From the NCBI GenBank assembly GCA_021397845.1, contig CM038050.1:112767891-112831890 (forward strand): a stretch of DNA of 64,000 nucleotides, written 5' to 3'. Positions 43,154 through 54,018 of this stretch are shown in pieces. The translations under genes were made by a program, and so were the position numbers. This stretch comes from Areca catechu. Taxonomy: Eukaryota; Streptophyta; Magnoliopsida; Arecales; Arecaceae. Each line of letters starts with the position of its first letter. Position 1 is the stretch's first letter. The notes under the pieces were generated by a model. That model was given only the letters and a program-made list of their open reading frames with translations. It made no database searches and was not told where the DNA came from.

Positions 43154-45131
43154 TGAAAGGATTCCAGTGCACCATAGTGGAAAAGATAATTTCAAAATGC
43201 TGAAATTTACACAAAAACCCTTAGCCAGGATCTCCTTATTAAGGATTAAAACATATGAAAAACATGCAAACCTACACTATTAGAATTAGGACACCAACCT
43301 GTTGTCGCTAAATCCAATTTTGATGTAGAATCAAAACTTGATGTTGAATGACCCTTTTGAATTCACCAAGCATCCAAATGTCCACCCTCCAATGGTGATC
43401 CACAAGAAAATTGATCAAGATGCTTGCTTCTTCAAAAGTTCCTTCACTTGAATTCTTCTCCTAGAACTCAAGAGGACTATGGCTGAAAAACTCCATGGCA
43501 GGGACTTCTTACTTCCTTTCTTTCTTCTTCCTCTCCCTTTCTTAAGACCTTGTCCTAAGAATACACTCTTGTCTTGAAGGAGGAGGAGGATTTAAGACAC
43601 TAATGTCTTAATGTAAAAGAAAAAGGAATAAAAGGAATAAATCTTCTTTTCTTTTACCGTTTGAGAGATTCTTCCTATCTCTTGTTTTAGACTTGAGTTT
43701 CAACAGAGAAGAGAACTCTGTAAAAGGGAAATTCTTGTGTCCTAAACAAGCTAAGGAGGAATCAGTCTCCTGGAAAGGAAAGAAAAATAAAAAGACTTCT
43801 GTCGTACATCAGAAAAACACCCGAAGCTTCTGTTCCTTAAATAGATTACAAAAAGATGTCTTCACAACTCTCCGTAAACTATTTCTCCCGGCTTTCCACA
43901 TTTCTCATGCCCTCTCCTTCCTTCTCATGGCCCTTCAGATTCAAACTCACGACTCTTCCTAAAAGAAAAGTCATGAAGTTTTAAGACAAAGGAAGTCGCG
44001 ATGTTTCGATCTCCGAAGAGACGTTATTTCGCGCAATCTGGAAGAGTTAGCGCCTTCTTTCTTTCTCAAAATGCCCCAAACTATTAGATGACTATCTAAT
44101 GGTCATTAGGAGATGTGCTAATAGGGAATAACCAGCCAAGAAGGAAAAAAAAAAAAAAATGTGGTGAAATAAGAAGACTTCACGCGCGCATGAAGAGTCC
44201 ATGCACGCGTGGAGTCTTTCCTCTTATCCACATGCACAAAATATTGGGTGGCCTATATGGATGGGCTTGGGTGTTAATTAAGATGTAGTCTTAGCCATGG
44301 GTTAGCCCAAAGTCCTATATATTCAATTAAGGTCTAATTAGGTCCAATTAGAACCCAAATTGATCCAATTCGGAACCCTAATTCGAATCCAATTCGAATA
44401 GAAGCAAGGGTTTGCAACACCTGCTAGAGTGTTATCCTGCAAAGATGATTTAATTACAAATTAAACTCTTGATCAATCCTCTTAAGTGTGTGACCCATTG
44501 GGTTCCATATCCAGCCGGTAGTAGGTCTGAGTACAAGTTGACCTAACTTGATTAGAACTCTTTCTAATCGATTTAGGTCAAATCGAGCTTACCCGACTTA
44601 ATCAATTAAGACTCTTCCTAATAAGGGATCTTTAAATTTGATCAACCCACAAGACAAGATTGACGTCTAGCAATTTGTCATGTCTACCCGGAAGATATGG
44701 GAATTCTGGTGAAATACCAAAACTACCCTTTAGTAGAAAGTTACCATACAATTAAATCTTTCGATCAGCCTGCACCCAAAATATAATTATGGATATGGAT
44801 ATTTGTCAAATCCAATATTATATTTATTTCTAGCTTAATCTTATATTGATGACTCAATTATCTTGATATTAGAAACCATCTCTAATATATTTACTTTGAT
44901 CAAAGATTTCCTAAATCATCATCCGATTGATAACTAGCTGGATGCAATCTCCTCTTACTAAGAGTGATCGATTCCTTGTTGACCTACTCATTACCTTCAT
45001 ATATAATTCACCATTCCCAGTATCAATCTTGTGCATGACTCTATGTCATGATTAGGATTGAACCAAAGGATGGGTTCATGTACATAAGGTACTTATGGCA
45101 GTCTCAGGTCAAAGGATTACTTGTACCACTC
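43154..45131 (-). repeat. 5' LTR of D, left part
   Basis: Near-identical to 35628-37620, then interrupted after GTACCACTC by element G. The rest resumes at 51467-51884. Includes the CG hairpin at about 44180-44215. Confidence 0.95.
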
Positions 45132-46058
45132 TGATGCGGACATCGAGATGAATATTGAACCTGATCAGTTGACTCATATATCAGGATAGCCCGGTGATAG
45201 TTCGGCGAAGCCCAACCCAGACGTTTCGGTTCAGCTTCCGGCCCATGATGATTTGAGGCTGCTAGCCTCGCCAGCAGGAAACGTGCGCAGGTCCAGACGC
45301 CTTCAAGGGAAGCAAGTTTCAAATCTGACCTGTTTATGGGATGAAAATAATTAATTGAGAATTGGGCCGAAGGCCCAATATACTTTTAGCGCCCGTGGAG
45401 TTTCAGATCAGGGAAAACACCGGAGTCTTTAGTCTTATTATTATTATTATAATTTTATTAGTGGCATGATCCCTTGATTTTTTTTTTTTTTAAAAAAAAA
45501 ACCTATTTGAATATTTTATGCTAGGAGTCAGTGTGTTGAAGTTAGCGTGTTGGAGTTGTGTTACATTTGTTGTATTTCCTCCCTGTTAGTCACATGGAGG
45601 ACTTTACATCTTGGTATTGATGCTTTAAAAAAAAAAGGAAACCAAGGAATAAAGGGCGTTAGCATTTTTTTGGAATCATATTGGACGGTGCTTTGGTATT
45701 TTCCATGGAAGGCTGCCGACTCTCTCTCTCTTTTCCCCCTCGCGCGTACCAGGTCGAAAGCCTGGTTGGGAGAGGACGATTCCGTGAGGAATCTCTTCCT
45801 TCCATTCCAAGTTCTTGATAAAAAAAAAAATAGGGACTCACGGATCGTTCGTCCCTTCCAATCGTGAAGACCCGGATTGAAATCCGGTAGAGGGCTGGCA
45901 ACGTGAGGAATCACGCAGCCCTTCCAGTGCTTGATCATTGCAGGTTTCAAAGGATCTTCCCCATCTTGCTCAATCCTAGCATCCAAGAATTCTAAGAATC
46001 CGTTCTCACTGAGTCGGGGTTTTGGTCGCTGCAGGCGTTTGACAACCACCCTGCACCA
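45132..46058 (+). repeat. 5' LTR of G
   Basis: TGATGCGGACATC...CTGCACCA, 927 bp. Contains a (TTA)n run (45424-45445) and poly-T/poly-A tracts (45478-45502), which also vary in length in the 3' LTR. PBS follows after 3 bp. Confidence 0.92.
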
Positions 46059-46061
46059 GCT

Positions 46062-46073
46062 TGGTATCAGAGC
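46062..46073 (+). promoter_or_regulatory. Primer binding site of G
   Basis: Exact TGGTATCAGAGC (tRNA-Met type), 3 bp from the LTR end. Confidence 0.93.
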
Positions 46074-46156
46074 CTTGATCCATTCTTGATCAGGGCCTTG
46101 ATCCATTCTTGATCTATCCCTGATCCATTCTTGATTTGTCCTTGATCCGTTCTTGA
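46074..46156 (+). repeat. Tandem repeats in G leader
   Basis: Four units of about 20-24 bp, (C)CTTGATCC(A/G)TTCTTGAT, sit directly after the PBS and are followed by a poly-A run and then the gag ATG at 46190. Confidence 0.8.
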
Positions 46157-46189
46157 TTAAAAAAAAAAAAAAAATTCTGCCGGCAACCA

Positions 46190-47390
46190 TGGAGCGGAAC
46201 AACGAGGAGCCTTCTCTTCGTGATGTTGTGGTGACCCAGCAGTAGATGATGGCTATTTTGCAAGCAATGATGGCACGGTTGGAGGTGCAAGATCGTGCTA
46301 TACCTCATTAAGATCGCAATATACCTGATGAACATCAAGAAGGTGATGCCGACCCTTTCTAGAATATTGAAGATCCTCCACCATTGCAAAGAGGGCAGCA
46401 ACCGCGGCGTGATGTAGCGCTTCCCAGGGATTTCGGACCGCCGCCTGTGCATGACAACCAGACTCGTTGGTAGTCCGAGTTTCGGATTGAAATACTGGAG
46501 TTCAGAGGTGGTTTGAATCCTGATGAGTATGTGGATTGGACCCTGCAGGTTTATGATATTTTTCGGTTGAAAGAAGTGCCTCTAGACAAGCAAGTGCCGC
46601 TTATCACAATCTGATTCCGAGATCGAGCAGCGGCTTGGTGGCATGCATAGCACTATCGGAGGTATATGGATGGGAGGCCACCAATTGCATCATGGGCAGC
46701 CTTGAAGCAAGAGATTAATCGGGAGTTCCTTCCTCAGAACCATGAACAGGTCCTTTATTCTAAATTGCATGGTTTAACACAAGGAAATCGAAGCGTGGAA
46801 GATTATACTACAGAGTTCTACCGACTGGTGGCTCGAAACCGATTGATGGAGTCAGAACCGAGGTTGGTAGCTATGTATTTGCTTGGACTGCGATTCCCGA
46901 TCTAGGATGCATTGGCTCTGCATCGGATTGACAGTGTTGGTGATGCGCACATGTGGGTGCAAGCAGTGGAGCGGAGCCTAATGCGGAATAGAGGGTTCCA
47001 GAGTAGAGGAAAATTATCTGGTCAGTCTTCGAGGCAGAGTTCTGGTAGTAGGAGTGCACCTCCTGTGGTGAGGCAACAAACTTCGGCAGTTCCTCTGAGA
47101 CCTGCAGTGCCGAGTGGGGCTTCAGGTCCCCAGCAGAGGGTGGGCAGCAATCGAGCCAATGTTCGCTGCCATCGGTGTCATGACTTAGGACATTATGCCA
47201 ATGAGTGCCCCAAGGCGCGTACCCAGTTACTTATGGAGGAGGAGCAGGAAGTTGAATTTCCTGAGGAAGAGGAGTTCGAGGATGAGATGTATGTGATTGA
47301 CCCAGACCACATCCAGGGAGAGAGTCTGATTATTAGGAAGATGTGTCTTGCACCAAGAGCTGGTGGAGATTGGCATCGGCACGATATTTT
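46190..47390 (+). pseudogene. gag of G
   Basis: ATG at 46190. Capsid segments 'EFRGGLNPDEYVDW', 'RAAAWW', and 'PIASWAALKQEINREFLPQNH' with 'YTTEFYRLVARN' are typical of chromovirus gag. A zinc knuckle, CHRCHDLGHYANEC (47170-47211, CCHC intact), is followed by a Glu-rich linker. The frame carries several stops before 46910, mostly TAG where Gln is expected (for example 46244 and 46468) and TGA where Arg is expected (46612). Confidence 0.88.
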
Positions 47391-48054
47391 CTCAACAAAG
47401 TGCACTGTAGCTGGTAAAACTTGCAAGGTAATTATTGATTCTGGAAGTTGGGAGAATGTGATTGCTGAGGAAGTTGTGAAGAAATTGGGGTTGATGACTG
47501 AGCCCCATCCTCAACCATACAAGCTCGGTTGGGTGAATCGGGATGTAGATATTCAGGTCAGTCGACGTTGTAGGTTGGCGTTGTCTTTTGGTCCTCAGCT
47601 TGAGACGTCAATAGTAGCTGATGTTGTACCGACGGATGCGACACACATCATTTTAGGATGACCTTGGCAGTTTGATAATAAAGTAGTGTATAATGGTTAC
47701 ACTCATACTTATATGCTGCGACCAGATGGGAGAAAACTGATCTTGAAACTGCTACAGGACATGGCTGAATAGAAGATAGTAATTTGTTTGCCAAGCAGGG
47801 AGTTTGAGGTGAGTTTAGAGGGAGAAGATTTCTGTTTTGCCCTGGTTAGTAAGCCAGAAGAGTTTGGCCAGAATAGGGAGCAGGAGCTATATGATCTTCC
47901 TCAGGAGTTGGTGTTAGTTTTGGAGGAATTTCGGGATGTTGTACGGAGTGAGCTTCCTGCGGGTTTGCCACCACTTCGAGATATTCAGCATGAGATTGAT
48001 CTGATTCCAGGTTCTGTGTTGCCGAATAAGGCTCATTATCGAATGACCCCATAG
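47391..48054 (+). pseudogene. Protease and linker of G pol
   Basis: Aspartic protease active site 'VIIDSGSWENVI' (around 47432) with the Asp-Ser-Gly triad present, followed by 'TDATHIILG' and a TGA. The linker leads to 'DLPQELVLVLEEFRDVV' and 'IDLIPGSVLPNKAHYRM', the entry to RT. Stops at about 47659, 47770 and 48051. Confidence 0.85.
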
Positions 48055-48660
48055 CAGCATGAGGAGCTGAAGAGGCAGGTTCAAGATCTTTTAGACAAAG
48101 GCTTTGTATGGGAAAGCATTAGCCCGTGTGCGGTACCAGCACTTTTGGTGCCGAAAAAGGATGGTTCATGGCGTATGTGTGTTGACAACCAGGCAATAAA
48201 TAGAATTACTGTTAAGTATAGATTTCCAATACCGAGACTGGATGATATGCTAGATCAGTTGAGTGGTACCGTGTTCTTTACTAAGATTGATTTAAAAAGT
48301 GAGTATCATCAGATCAGAATGAAGCCAGGTGATGAATGGAAGACAGCCTTCAAGACAAAGGAAGGCCTGTATGAATGGTTGGTGATGCCATTCGGGCTAT
48401 CTAATGCACCTAGTATGTTTATGCGAGTAATGAACCAGGTTTTGCATCCATTCCTTAGTTCTTTTGTTATTGCATACTTTGATGATATATTGATATACAG
48501 TAAGACAGCACAAGAGCATGTTGAGCATGTTTCACAAGTTCTAACAGTATTACGTGAAAACCAGCTTTTTGCTAACCCAGAGAAGTGTATTTGGATGGTA
48601 GACAAATTAATTTTTCTGGGATATGTTGTTACTGGTGATGGGATTCTTCTAGATTAAAGT
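48055..48660 (+). pseudogene. Reverse transcriptase of G
   Basis: 'KKDGSWRMCVDNQAINRIT', 'FTKIDLKSEYHQIR' (the family usually has Gly where Glu stands), 'MPFGLSNAPSMFMRVMNQVL' and 'YFDDILIYS' with both catalytic Asp intact, ending 'DKLIFLGYVV' and a TAA at 48657. Confidence 0.92.
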
Positions 48661-49370
48661 AAGGTGCGAGCGATAGTGGACTGGCCAGCACCTACAACTT
48701 TGACTGAATTGAGATCCTTTTTGGGTCTTGCGGGTTTTTGCAGAAGGTTTATGAAGAGGTATAGTGAGATTGCTGCACCCTTAACAGACTTGTTGAAATT
48801 AAATCAGTTTGGATGGAATGACACTGCTCAGGTAGCATTTGATGAGATGAAAGTCAAGTTGACCCAAGCACCACTATTGGTTCTTCCAGATTTTGATAAG
48901 GTATTCGAAGTGGATTGTGATGCTTCGAAGACTGGGATTGGCGCAATACTCAGCCAAGATGGGAGACCCGTTGTTTTTCTACAGTGAGAAGCTTGGAGGT
49001 GCCAAACTGTTGTATTCGGTTTATGATTTGGAGCTATATGCCATTGTGAGGTCATTGCATCATTGGTGACATTACTTGATCTAGCGAGAATTTGTGCTGT
49101 ACTCAGATCATCAAGCATTAAAATTTCTACAGGGACAGCATAAGTTGAGCTCCAGACATGCAAAATGGGTAAGTACTCTACAGGAGTATACTTTCAGCAT
49201 CAAGCATAAGTTAGGGACTTTGAACAAAGTGGCAGATGCTTTAAGTAGACGGAGTTTATTGATTGGTGCTATGCAAGTATATACCCTTGGGTTTGAAAGC
49301 ATGAAGGATGATATCCGTGCAGATGAGCATTTCCATAGCATTGTGACTGAATTTGAAGCTGGAGGTTGAT
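48661..49370 (+). pseudogene. RNase H of G
   Basis: Begins with the RT-RNase H connection ('TELRSFLGLAGFCRRFMKRYSEIAAPL'), then 'VFEVDCDASKTGIGAIL' (catalytic Asp). A one-base insertion at about 48977 shifts the frame; it resumes with 'EKLGGAKLLYSVYDLELYAIV'. 'LYSDHQALKFL' and 'NKVADALSRR' complete the domain. Two further stops (TGA, TAG) near 49067-49083. Confidence 0.9.
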
Positions 49371-50746
49371 CTGACTTCGTCCTACATGATGGATATTTGT
49401 TCCATGGTAATTGTCTCTGTATTCCTAACACTTCACTGCGTGTATTGATTATTTAGGAGCTGTATAATCAAGGACATTTTGGAAGAGACAAAACTGCATG
49501 GTTAATTCGTCAACGATTTTATTGGCCTGGGCTTGATCGAGATGTCAAAGCCTTTGTGAAGAGATGCCATTTGTGTCAGGAATCCAAAGGATCAGATACA
49601 AATCAAGGTTTATATACCCCTTTACCGATTCCAGATGAGCCATGGCGAGAGGTATCTATGGATTTTGTTGTAGGTTTACCACGGACAGTGAGAGGTCTAG
49701 ACTCAATTATGGTAGTCATAGATCGGTTCAGCAAGATGGCTTGTTTCTTGCCATGCAAAATGATATTTGATGCGTCGAAAGTAGCTGATCTTTATTTTTC
49801 TGCAGTTGTTCGACATTTTGGGTTACCATCGTCGATAGTTTCGGACCGAGATAGCAAGTTTATGGGGCATTTCTGGCATGAATTATGGAAAAAATTGGGT
49901 ACAAAATTAAAATTCAGTAGTCCCTATCATCCTCAGACCGATGGGCAAACCGAGACTGTCAACCGAAGTCTTGGTAACTTGTTGAGAGCCAATGTGCAAG
50001 AATTTAAAAACTGGGATGTATGTTTACCAAAGATTGAGTTTGAGTTCAATTCTTCGGTGAACCGTTCTACTGGTTTTGCACCCTTTCAGGTATTGTATGG
50101 ATTTCTGCCAAGAGGACCACTTGATATTTTACCTGTTGATGTGCCAAACAAATCAAGTAAGAAGATAGAAGATCGAGTGACTGATCTACGTGAGGTGCAC
50201 ACAACTGTTAAAGCCAATCTAGAGCAAAATTATGCCAAGTATAAGGCTAAGGCTGATCAGACACGTCGACAGCAGACTTTTGAGGTTGGTGATTTGGTAT
50301 GGGTCTTCTTGCCAAGAGAACGATATCCACAGGGGGCCTACACCAAACTCAAACCAAAGAAAATTGGTCCTTGTCAGGTGTTGGAGAAATTTAGTGATAA
50401 TGCCTACCGAGTTGAATTACCAGACGATGTCCTTATTTCTGATGTATTCATTATTCGACATCTAACCCCTTATGCAGGTGATAATTCAAGCTTGAGGACA
50501 AGCTTTTCAGAGGAAGGGGAGAGTGATGCGGACATCGAGATGAATATTGAACCTGATCAGTTAACTCATATATCAAGACAGCCCGGTGATAGTTTGGCGA
50601 AGCCCAACCCAGACATTTCGGTTCATCTTCCGGCCCATAACGATTTGGGGCCGCTAGCCTCGCCAGCAGGAAACGTGCGCAGGTCTAGATGCCTTCAAGG
50701 GAAGCAAGTTTCAAATCTGACCCATTTATGGGATGAAAACAATTAA
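49371..50746 (+). CDS. Integrase of G, extending into the 3' LTR
   Basis: The largest intact frame is 396 codons, from 49556 to 50746; upstream the zinc region ('GHFGRDKTAWLIRQRFYWPGL') is in the same domain after a stop at 49456. The zinc pair is CHLC. Catalytic Asp in 'VSMDFVVGLP', Asp in 'IVSDRDSKF' and Glu in 'TDGQTETVNRSLG' are all present. The C-terminal 'KLKPKKIGPCQVLEKFSDNAYRVELP' resembles the GPY/F module. After 'HLTPYAGDN' the frame enters the 3' LTR at 50524 and ends at 50746, adding about 74 residues encoded by LTR sequence. Confidence 0.92.
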
Positions 50747-51461
50747 TTGGGAATTGGGCCGAAGGCCCAATACACTATTAGCGCCCGTGGAGTTTCGGAT
50801 CCGGGAAAACACCGGAGTCTTTAGTCTTATTATTATTATTATTATTATTTTATTAGTGGCGTGATCTCTTGATTTTTTTTTTTTTAAAAAAAAAACCCAT
50901 TTGAATATTTCACGCAAGGAGTCAGCGTGTTGAAGTTAGCGTGTTGGAGTTGTGTTACATTTGTTGTATTTCCTCCCTGTTAGTCATGTGGAGGACTTTA
51001 CATCTTGGTATTGATGCTTTAAAAAAAAAAGGGAACCAAGGAATAAAGGGCGTTAGCATTATTTTGGAATCATATTGGATGGTGCTTTGGTGTTTTCCAT
51101 GGAAGGCCGCCGGCCTCTCTCTCTTTTCCCCCTCGCGCGTACCAGGTTGAAAGCCTGGTTGGGCGAGGACGATTCCATGAGGAATCTCTTCCTTCCGTTC
51201 CAAGTTCTTGATAAAAAAAAAAATAGGGACTCACGGTGAGAAACCCATCGCTCGTCCCTTCCAATCATGAAGACCCGGATTGAAATCCGGTAGAGGGCTG
51301 GCAACGTGAGGAATCACGTGGCCCTTCCAGTGCTTGATCGTTGCAGGTTTCAAAGGATCTTCCCCATCTTGCTCAATCCTAGCATCCAAGAATTCTAAGA
51401 ACCCGTTCTCGCTAAGTCGGGGTTTTGGTCGCTGCAGGCGTTTGACAACCGCCCTGTACCA
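50524..51461 (+). repeat. 3' LTR of G
   Basis: 938 bp, TGATGCGG...TGTACCA. It carries the end of the integrase frame. The (TTA)n run is at 50826-50852, longer than in the 5' LTR. Confidence 0.92.
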
Positions 51462-51466
51462 CACTC

Positions 51467-51884
51467 CCACTATGAGAACCTTCTATTGACATGTAGCTAA
51501 GACTCCATTAGATATTCTCAAGTTGGATCATATCAGTGAACTCATTCACTAATGAGCACCCACATCCTAGTATAGTGTCATACACAAGTGATTGTGAGAG
51601 CAGTCACCCTTTCCAGTATACATGGGATGTGCTAGTCTTACTGGAAAAACCCTGATCCCCTACTCAGGGTTCCTTTGACTAGGAATATTTTAGATTAAGG
51701 TTTTAAGACTTTAGGTCTCACTGGTATGATCTCATCATAACCCTAAAATCATAGCCCTAATCTATGGGGTTCATTATAATAATACACAGCGTATGACAAA
51801 AAATAATGCCTTTATTAGAATATTGTCAATTACATTGATTTGGGAGATACAATATTGATTAGCTTATAGGGCATATCCCTTTCA
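51467..51884 (-). repeat. 5' LTR of D, right part
   Basis: Continues D's LTR after G ('CCCACTATGAGAACC'), matching 37626-38039, and ends CCTTTCA before the GCAGG target duplication. Confidence 0.95.
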
Positions 51885-51889
51885 GCAGG

Positions 51890-52860
51890 AATGTCTTGCA
51901 GTCCAAAAAATGAAAAAAAGATGGCATCTCGATAGTAGCTATTCAAGACATACGATGGGTGACAAGAATCAATTCATTATCCTAGAGATGAAAGAAGGAG
52001 GTTTGGTCACTTTTGGAGATAATGGCATGATGAAAATAATCGATATTAGTAAGATCAAATTGACCCCCTCTATTTTTATTGAAAATGTATTGCTAGTAGA
52101 CAAATTGAAGCATAATTTATTAAGTATTAATCAATTATATAATAAATGCTTCAAGATTGTCTTTGAATCATCTATGTGTATTGTAATAAACTCTTTTGAT
52201 TCTAGCAATAAATTCATTGGAGATAGACTTGAAAATATTTATGTGGTAGATCTAAATGATCTAACCATGTCTAGTAGTTTCCAGTCTAGGAGCGATAAAT
52301 GCTAAGACCAAGGAGTCTTATTTACTTTGGCATAGATGATTGGGTCATGCTAGCATGCATACTATTGCCAAGTTAATTTCCAAGAATCTAGTTAAAGGTT
52401 TGCCTAAGTTTAAAGTTGATTTTGAACATATTTGTGATGCTTGTCAAATGGGTAAACAAACTATGGAGAGTTTTAAATCCAAAAATATGATTTCAACTTC
52501 TAGACCCCTTGAGCTACTTCACATAGACTTATTTGGACCAACTAGGACTACAAGCCTAGGTAGTATGAAATATGCTCTTGTGATAGTAGATAATTTTTCT
52601 AGATTTACTTGAATTTTATTTATTGCACATAAAGATGAAACTTTTAAAGTCTTTCAAAAATTTTACAAAAAAGTTTCAAATCAGAAAAACCTTTCAATTA
52701 TTTCTATTAGGAGTTATCACGACACAAAATTTGAAAATCAATTTTTTGATGATTATTGCACAGAAAATAGCATTGATCACAACTTCTCCGCTCCTAGAAC
52801 ACCACAATGAAATGGTATTGTAGAGAGAAAAATAGGACTTTGGAAGAAATGGCCCGAACA
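51890..52860 (+). pseudogene. Protease and integrase N-terminal part of SIRE element B2
   Basis: The protease shows 'WHLDSSYSRHTMGDKNQF', with the triad's Gly replaced by Ser. Then 'ISKIKLTPSIFIENVLLVDKLKHNLLSINQL'. After stops near 52304 and 52340 the integrase zinc region appears ('RLGHASMHTIAKL', 'CDACQMGKQ'), and 'HIDLFGPT' gives the first catalytic Asp. At about 52715 the second catalytic site reads 'SIRSYHDTKFEN', with Tyr where Asp is expected, so integrase is inactive. Stops near 52612 and a frameshift near 52640. Confidence 0.85.
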
Positions 52861-53528
52861 ATGTTATGTGAAGGAAATCTTCCAAGGTACTTTTAGATAG
52901 AAGCGGTGAACACTACTTGCTATATCTTAAACTGTGTTTTGATTCGTTCAATTCTGAAAAAAACCCCCTATGAGCTTTGGAATAAAAAGAAACCTAACAT
53001 TAATTATTTTCATGTTTTTGGTTGTAAATGCTTTGTGCTGAATAATGGTAAGGGTAATCTAGGAAAATTTGATGCTAAATTTGATGAAGCAATTTTTCTT
53101 GGGTATTCATTACATGGTAAATCATATAGAGTATTTAATAAAATAACTCTAACTATAGAAGAATCAATGCATGTCATTTTTGATGAAACTAACCCTTCAC
53201 CTTCAAAGAAAGAAGAGTGTATGACACAATGATGCAGGTACACTTCAAAAGGAAATGGAAGATATGAGCATTCAAGAGAGACCAACTCAAGAAGGAGAAG
53301 AAGTGGTAAGTAAGGATCATGCTGATCTACTAAGGGAATGGAGGTATGTAACTTCTCATCCAAAAGATTTAATTATTGGTGGTCCTTCATAAGTTATTAG
53401 GACTAGGTCATCACATAGAGATGCACATGATTACCTAGCCTTTGTATCACAAATAGAACCACATATCATAGAAGAAGTTGAAAATGACCCAAACTGGATG
53501 ATGGCCATGCATTAATAACTGAACCAGT
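52861..53528 (+). pseudogene. Integrase C-terminal part and linker of B2
   Basis: 'VERKNRTLEEMARTML' (catalytic Glu, about 52820-52865, frame changes) and then the 108-codon frame 52906-53232: 'YILNCVLIRSILKKTPYELWNKKKPNINYFHVFGCKCFVLNN' and 'AIFLGYSLHGKSYRVFNK'. The linker to RT (53233-53528) is broken by stops but shows 'YLAFVSQIEPHIIEEVENDP'. Confidence 0.85.
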
Positions 53529-54018
53529 TTGAAAGAAATAATATGGACTTTAGTTGATAGACCACCAGACCATCCCATCATAGGAACCAAATGGATCTAT
53601 AGAAATAAATTAGATAAACAAGATAAAGTGATTAAAAATAAAGTAAAGTTGGTAGCTAAAGGATATAACCAAGAAAAAGGAATAGATTTTGATGAAACCT
53701 ATGCATCCGTAGCAAGATTAGAGGCCATAAGATTACTTCTTGCGTTTGCCTGCTACATGAATTTTAAACTTTTCCAAATGGATGTGAAAAGTATTTTTTA
53801 AAATGGTTTTATTTCTGAATAAGTTTTTATAGAACAGCCACCAGGTTTTGAAAGTCATGCTTTTTCAAATCATGTATTTAAACTCAATAAAGCATTGTAT
53901 GGTTTGAAACAAGTACCTAGAGCCTGGTATGATAGACTAAGCAAACTCCTCTTGAAAATGATTTTGCAAGAGGAAATGTTGATAAAACTCATTTTATCAA
54001 AAAGAAAGATAATGATAT
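53529..54018 (+). pseudogene. Reverse transcriptase N-terminal half of B2 (cut by B3)
   Basis: 'IIGTKWIYRNKLDKQDKVIKNKVKLVAKGYNQEKGIDFDETYASVARLEAIR' and 'FKLFQMDVKS' (catalytic Asp), then a stop, 'ISE', a stop, and 'VFKLNKALYGLKQVPRAWYDRLS'. It ends in 'KKDNDI' where B3's LTR begins at 54019. The YVDD region is therefore missing. Confidence 0.88.

Larger units (their letters stand above)
45132..51461 (+). mobile_element. Ty3/gypsy chromovirus-like element G, complete
   Basis: 6330 bp with LTRs 45132-46058 and 50524-51461 and an exact duplication CACTC (45127-45131 and 51462-51466) in D's LTR. Order gag, PR, RT, RNase H, INT. The pol frame runs on into the 3' LTR, as described for CRM-clade chromoviruses; clade membership is inferred from that and from the RT/INT types. 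By eye the LTRs differ at about two dozen sites in the first 400 bp, nearly all transitions. Confidence 0.92.
35628..51884 (-). mobile_element. Tork-like Ty1/copia element D, minus strand, complete ends
   Basis: LTRs at 35628-38039 (3') and 43154-51884 (5', interrupted by G), flanked by exact GCAGG duplications (35623-35627 and 51885-51889). Internal order on the minus strand: PBS 43152, 1.2-kb leader, gag-pol 41964-38100, polypurine tract, 3' LTR. One pol frame with PR-INT-RT-RNase H order makes it Ty1/copia. Few stops (about five), intact RT box and integrase triad: among the youngest elements here. Confidence 0.95.
29288..54018 (+). mobile_element. SIRE-lineage copia element B2, 3' truncated, split by D
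   Basis: The 5' LTR is 29288-30948, the PBS 30951-30962, gag 30995-35627 (with two solo LTR insertions), then element D (35628-51884). The gag/pol frame resumes at 51885-51890, with the duplicated target GCAGG proving continuity. Protease, integrase and the first half of RT follow to 54018, where B3's LTR interrupts. The 3' half and 3' LTR are missing. B2 starts inside A0's envelope-like region, preceded by ATAGC. Confidence 0.85.

Noticed and set aside
45424..45445. (TTA)n microsatellite as an independent feature
   Set aside because: It is part of the G LTR and appears in both copies.
45561..46202. 213-codon minus-strand frame in the G 5' LTR, and the similar one at 50955-51470
   Set aside because: Both are frames within LTR sequence, repeated because the LTR is repeated; no domain seen.
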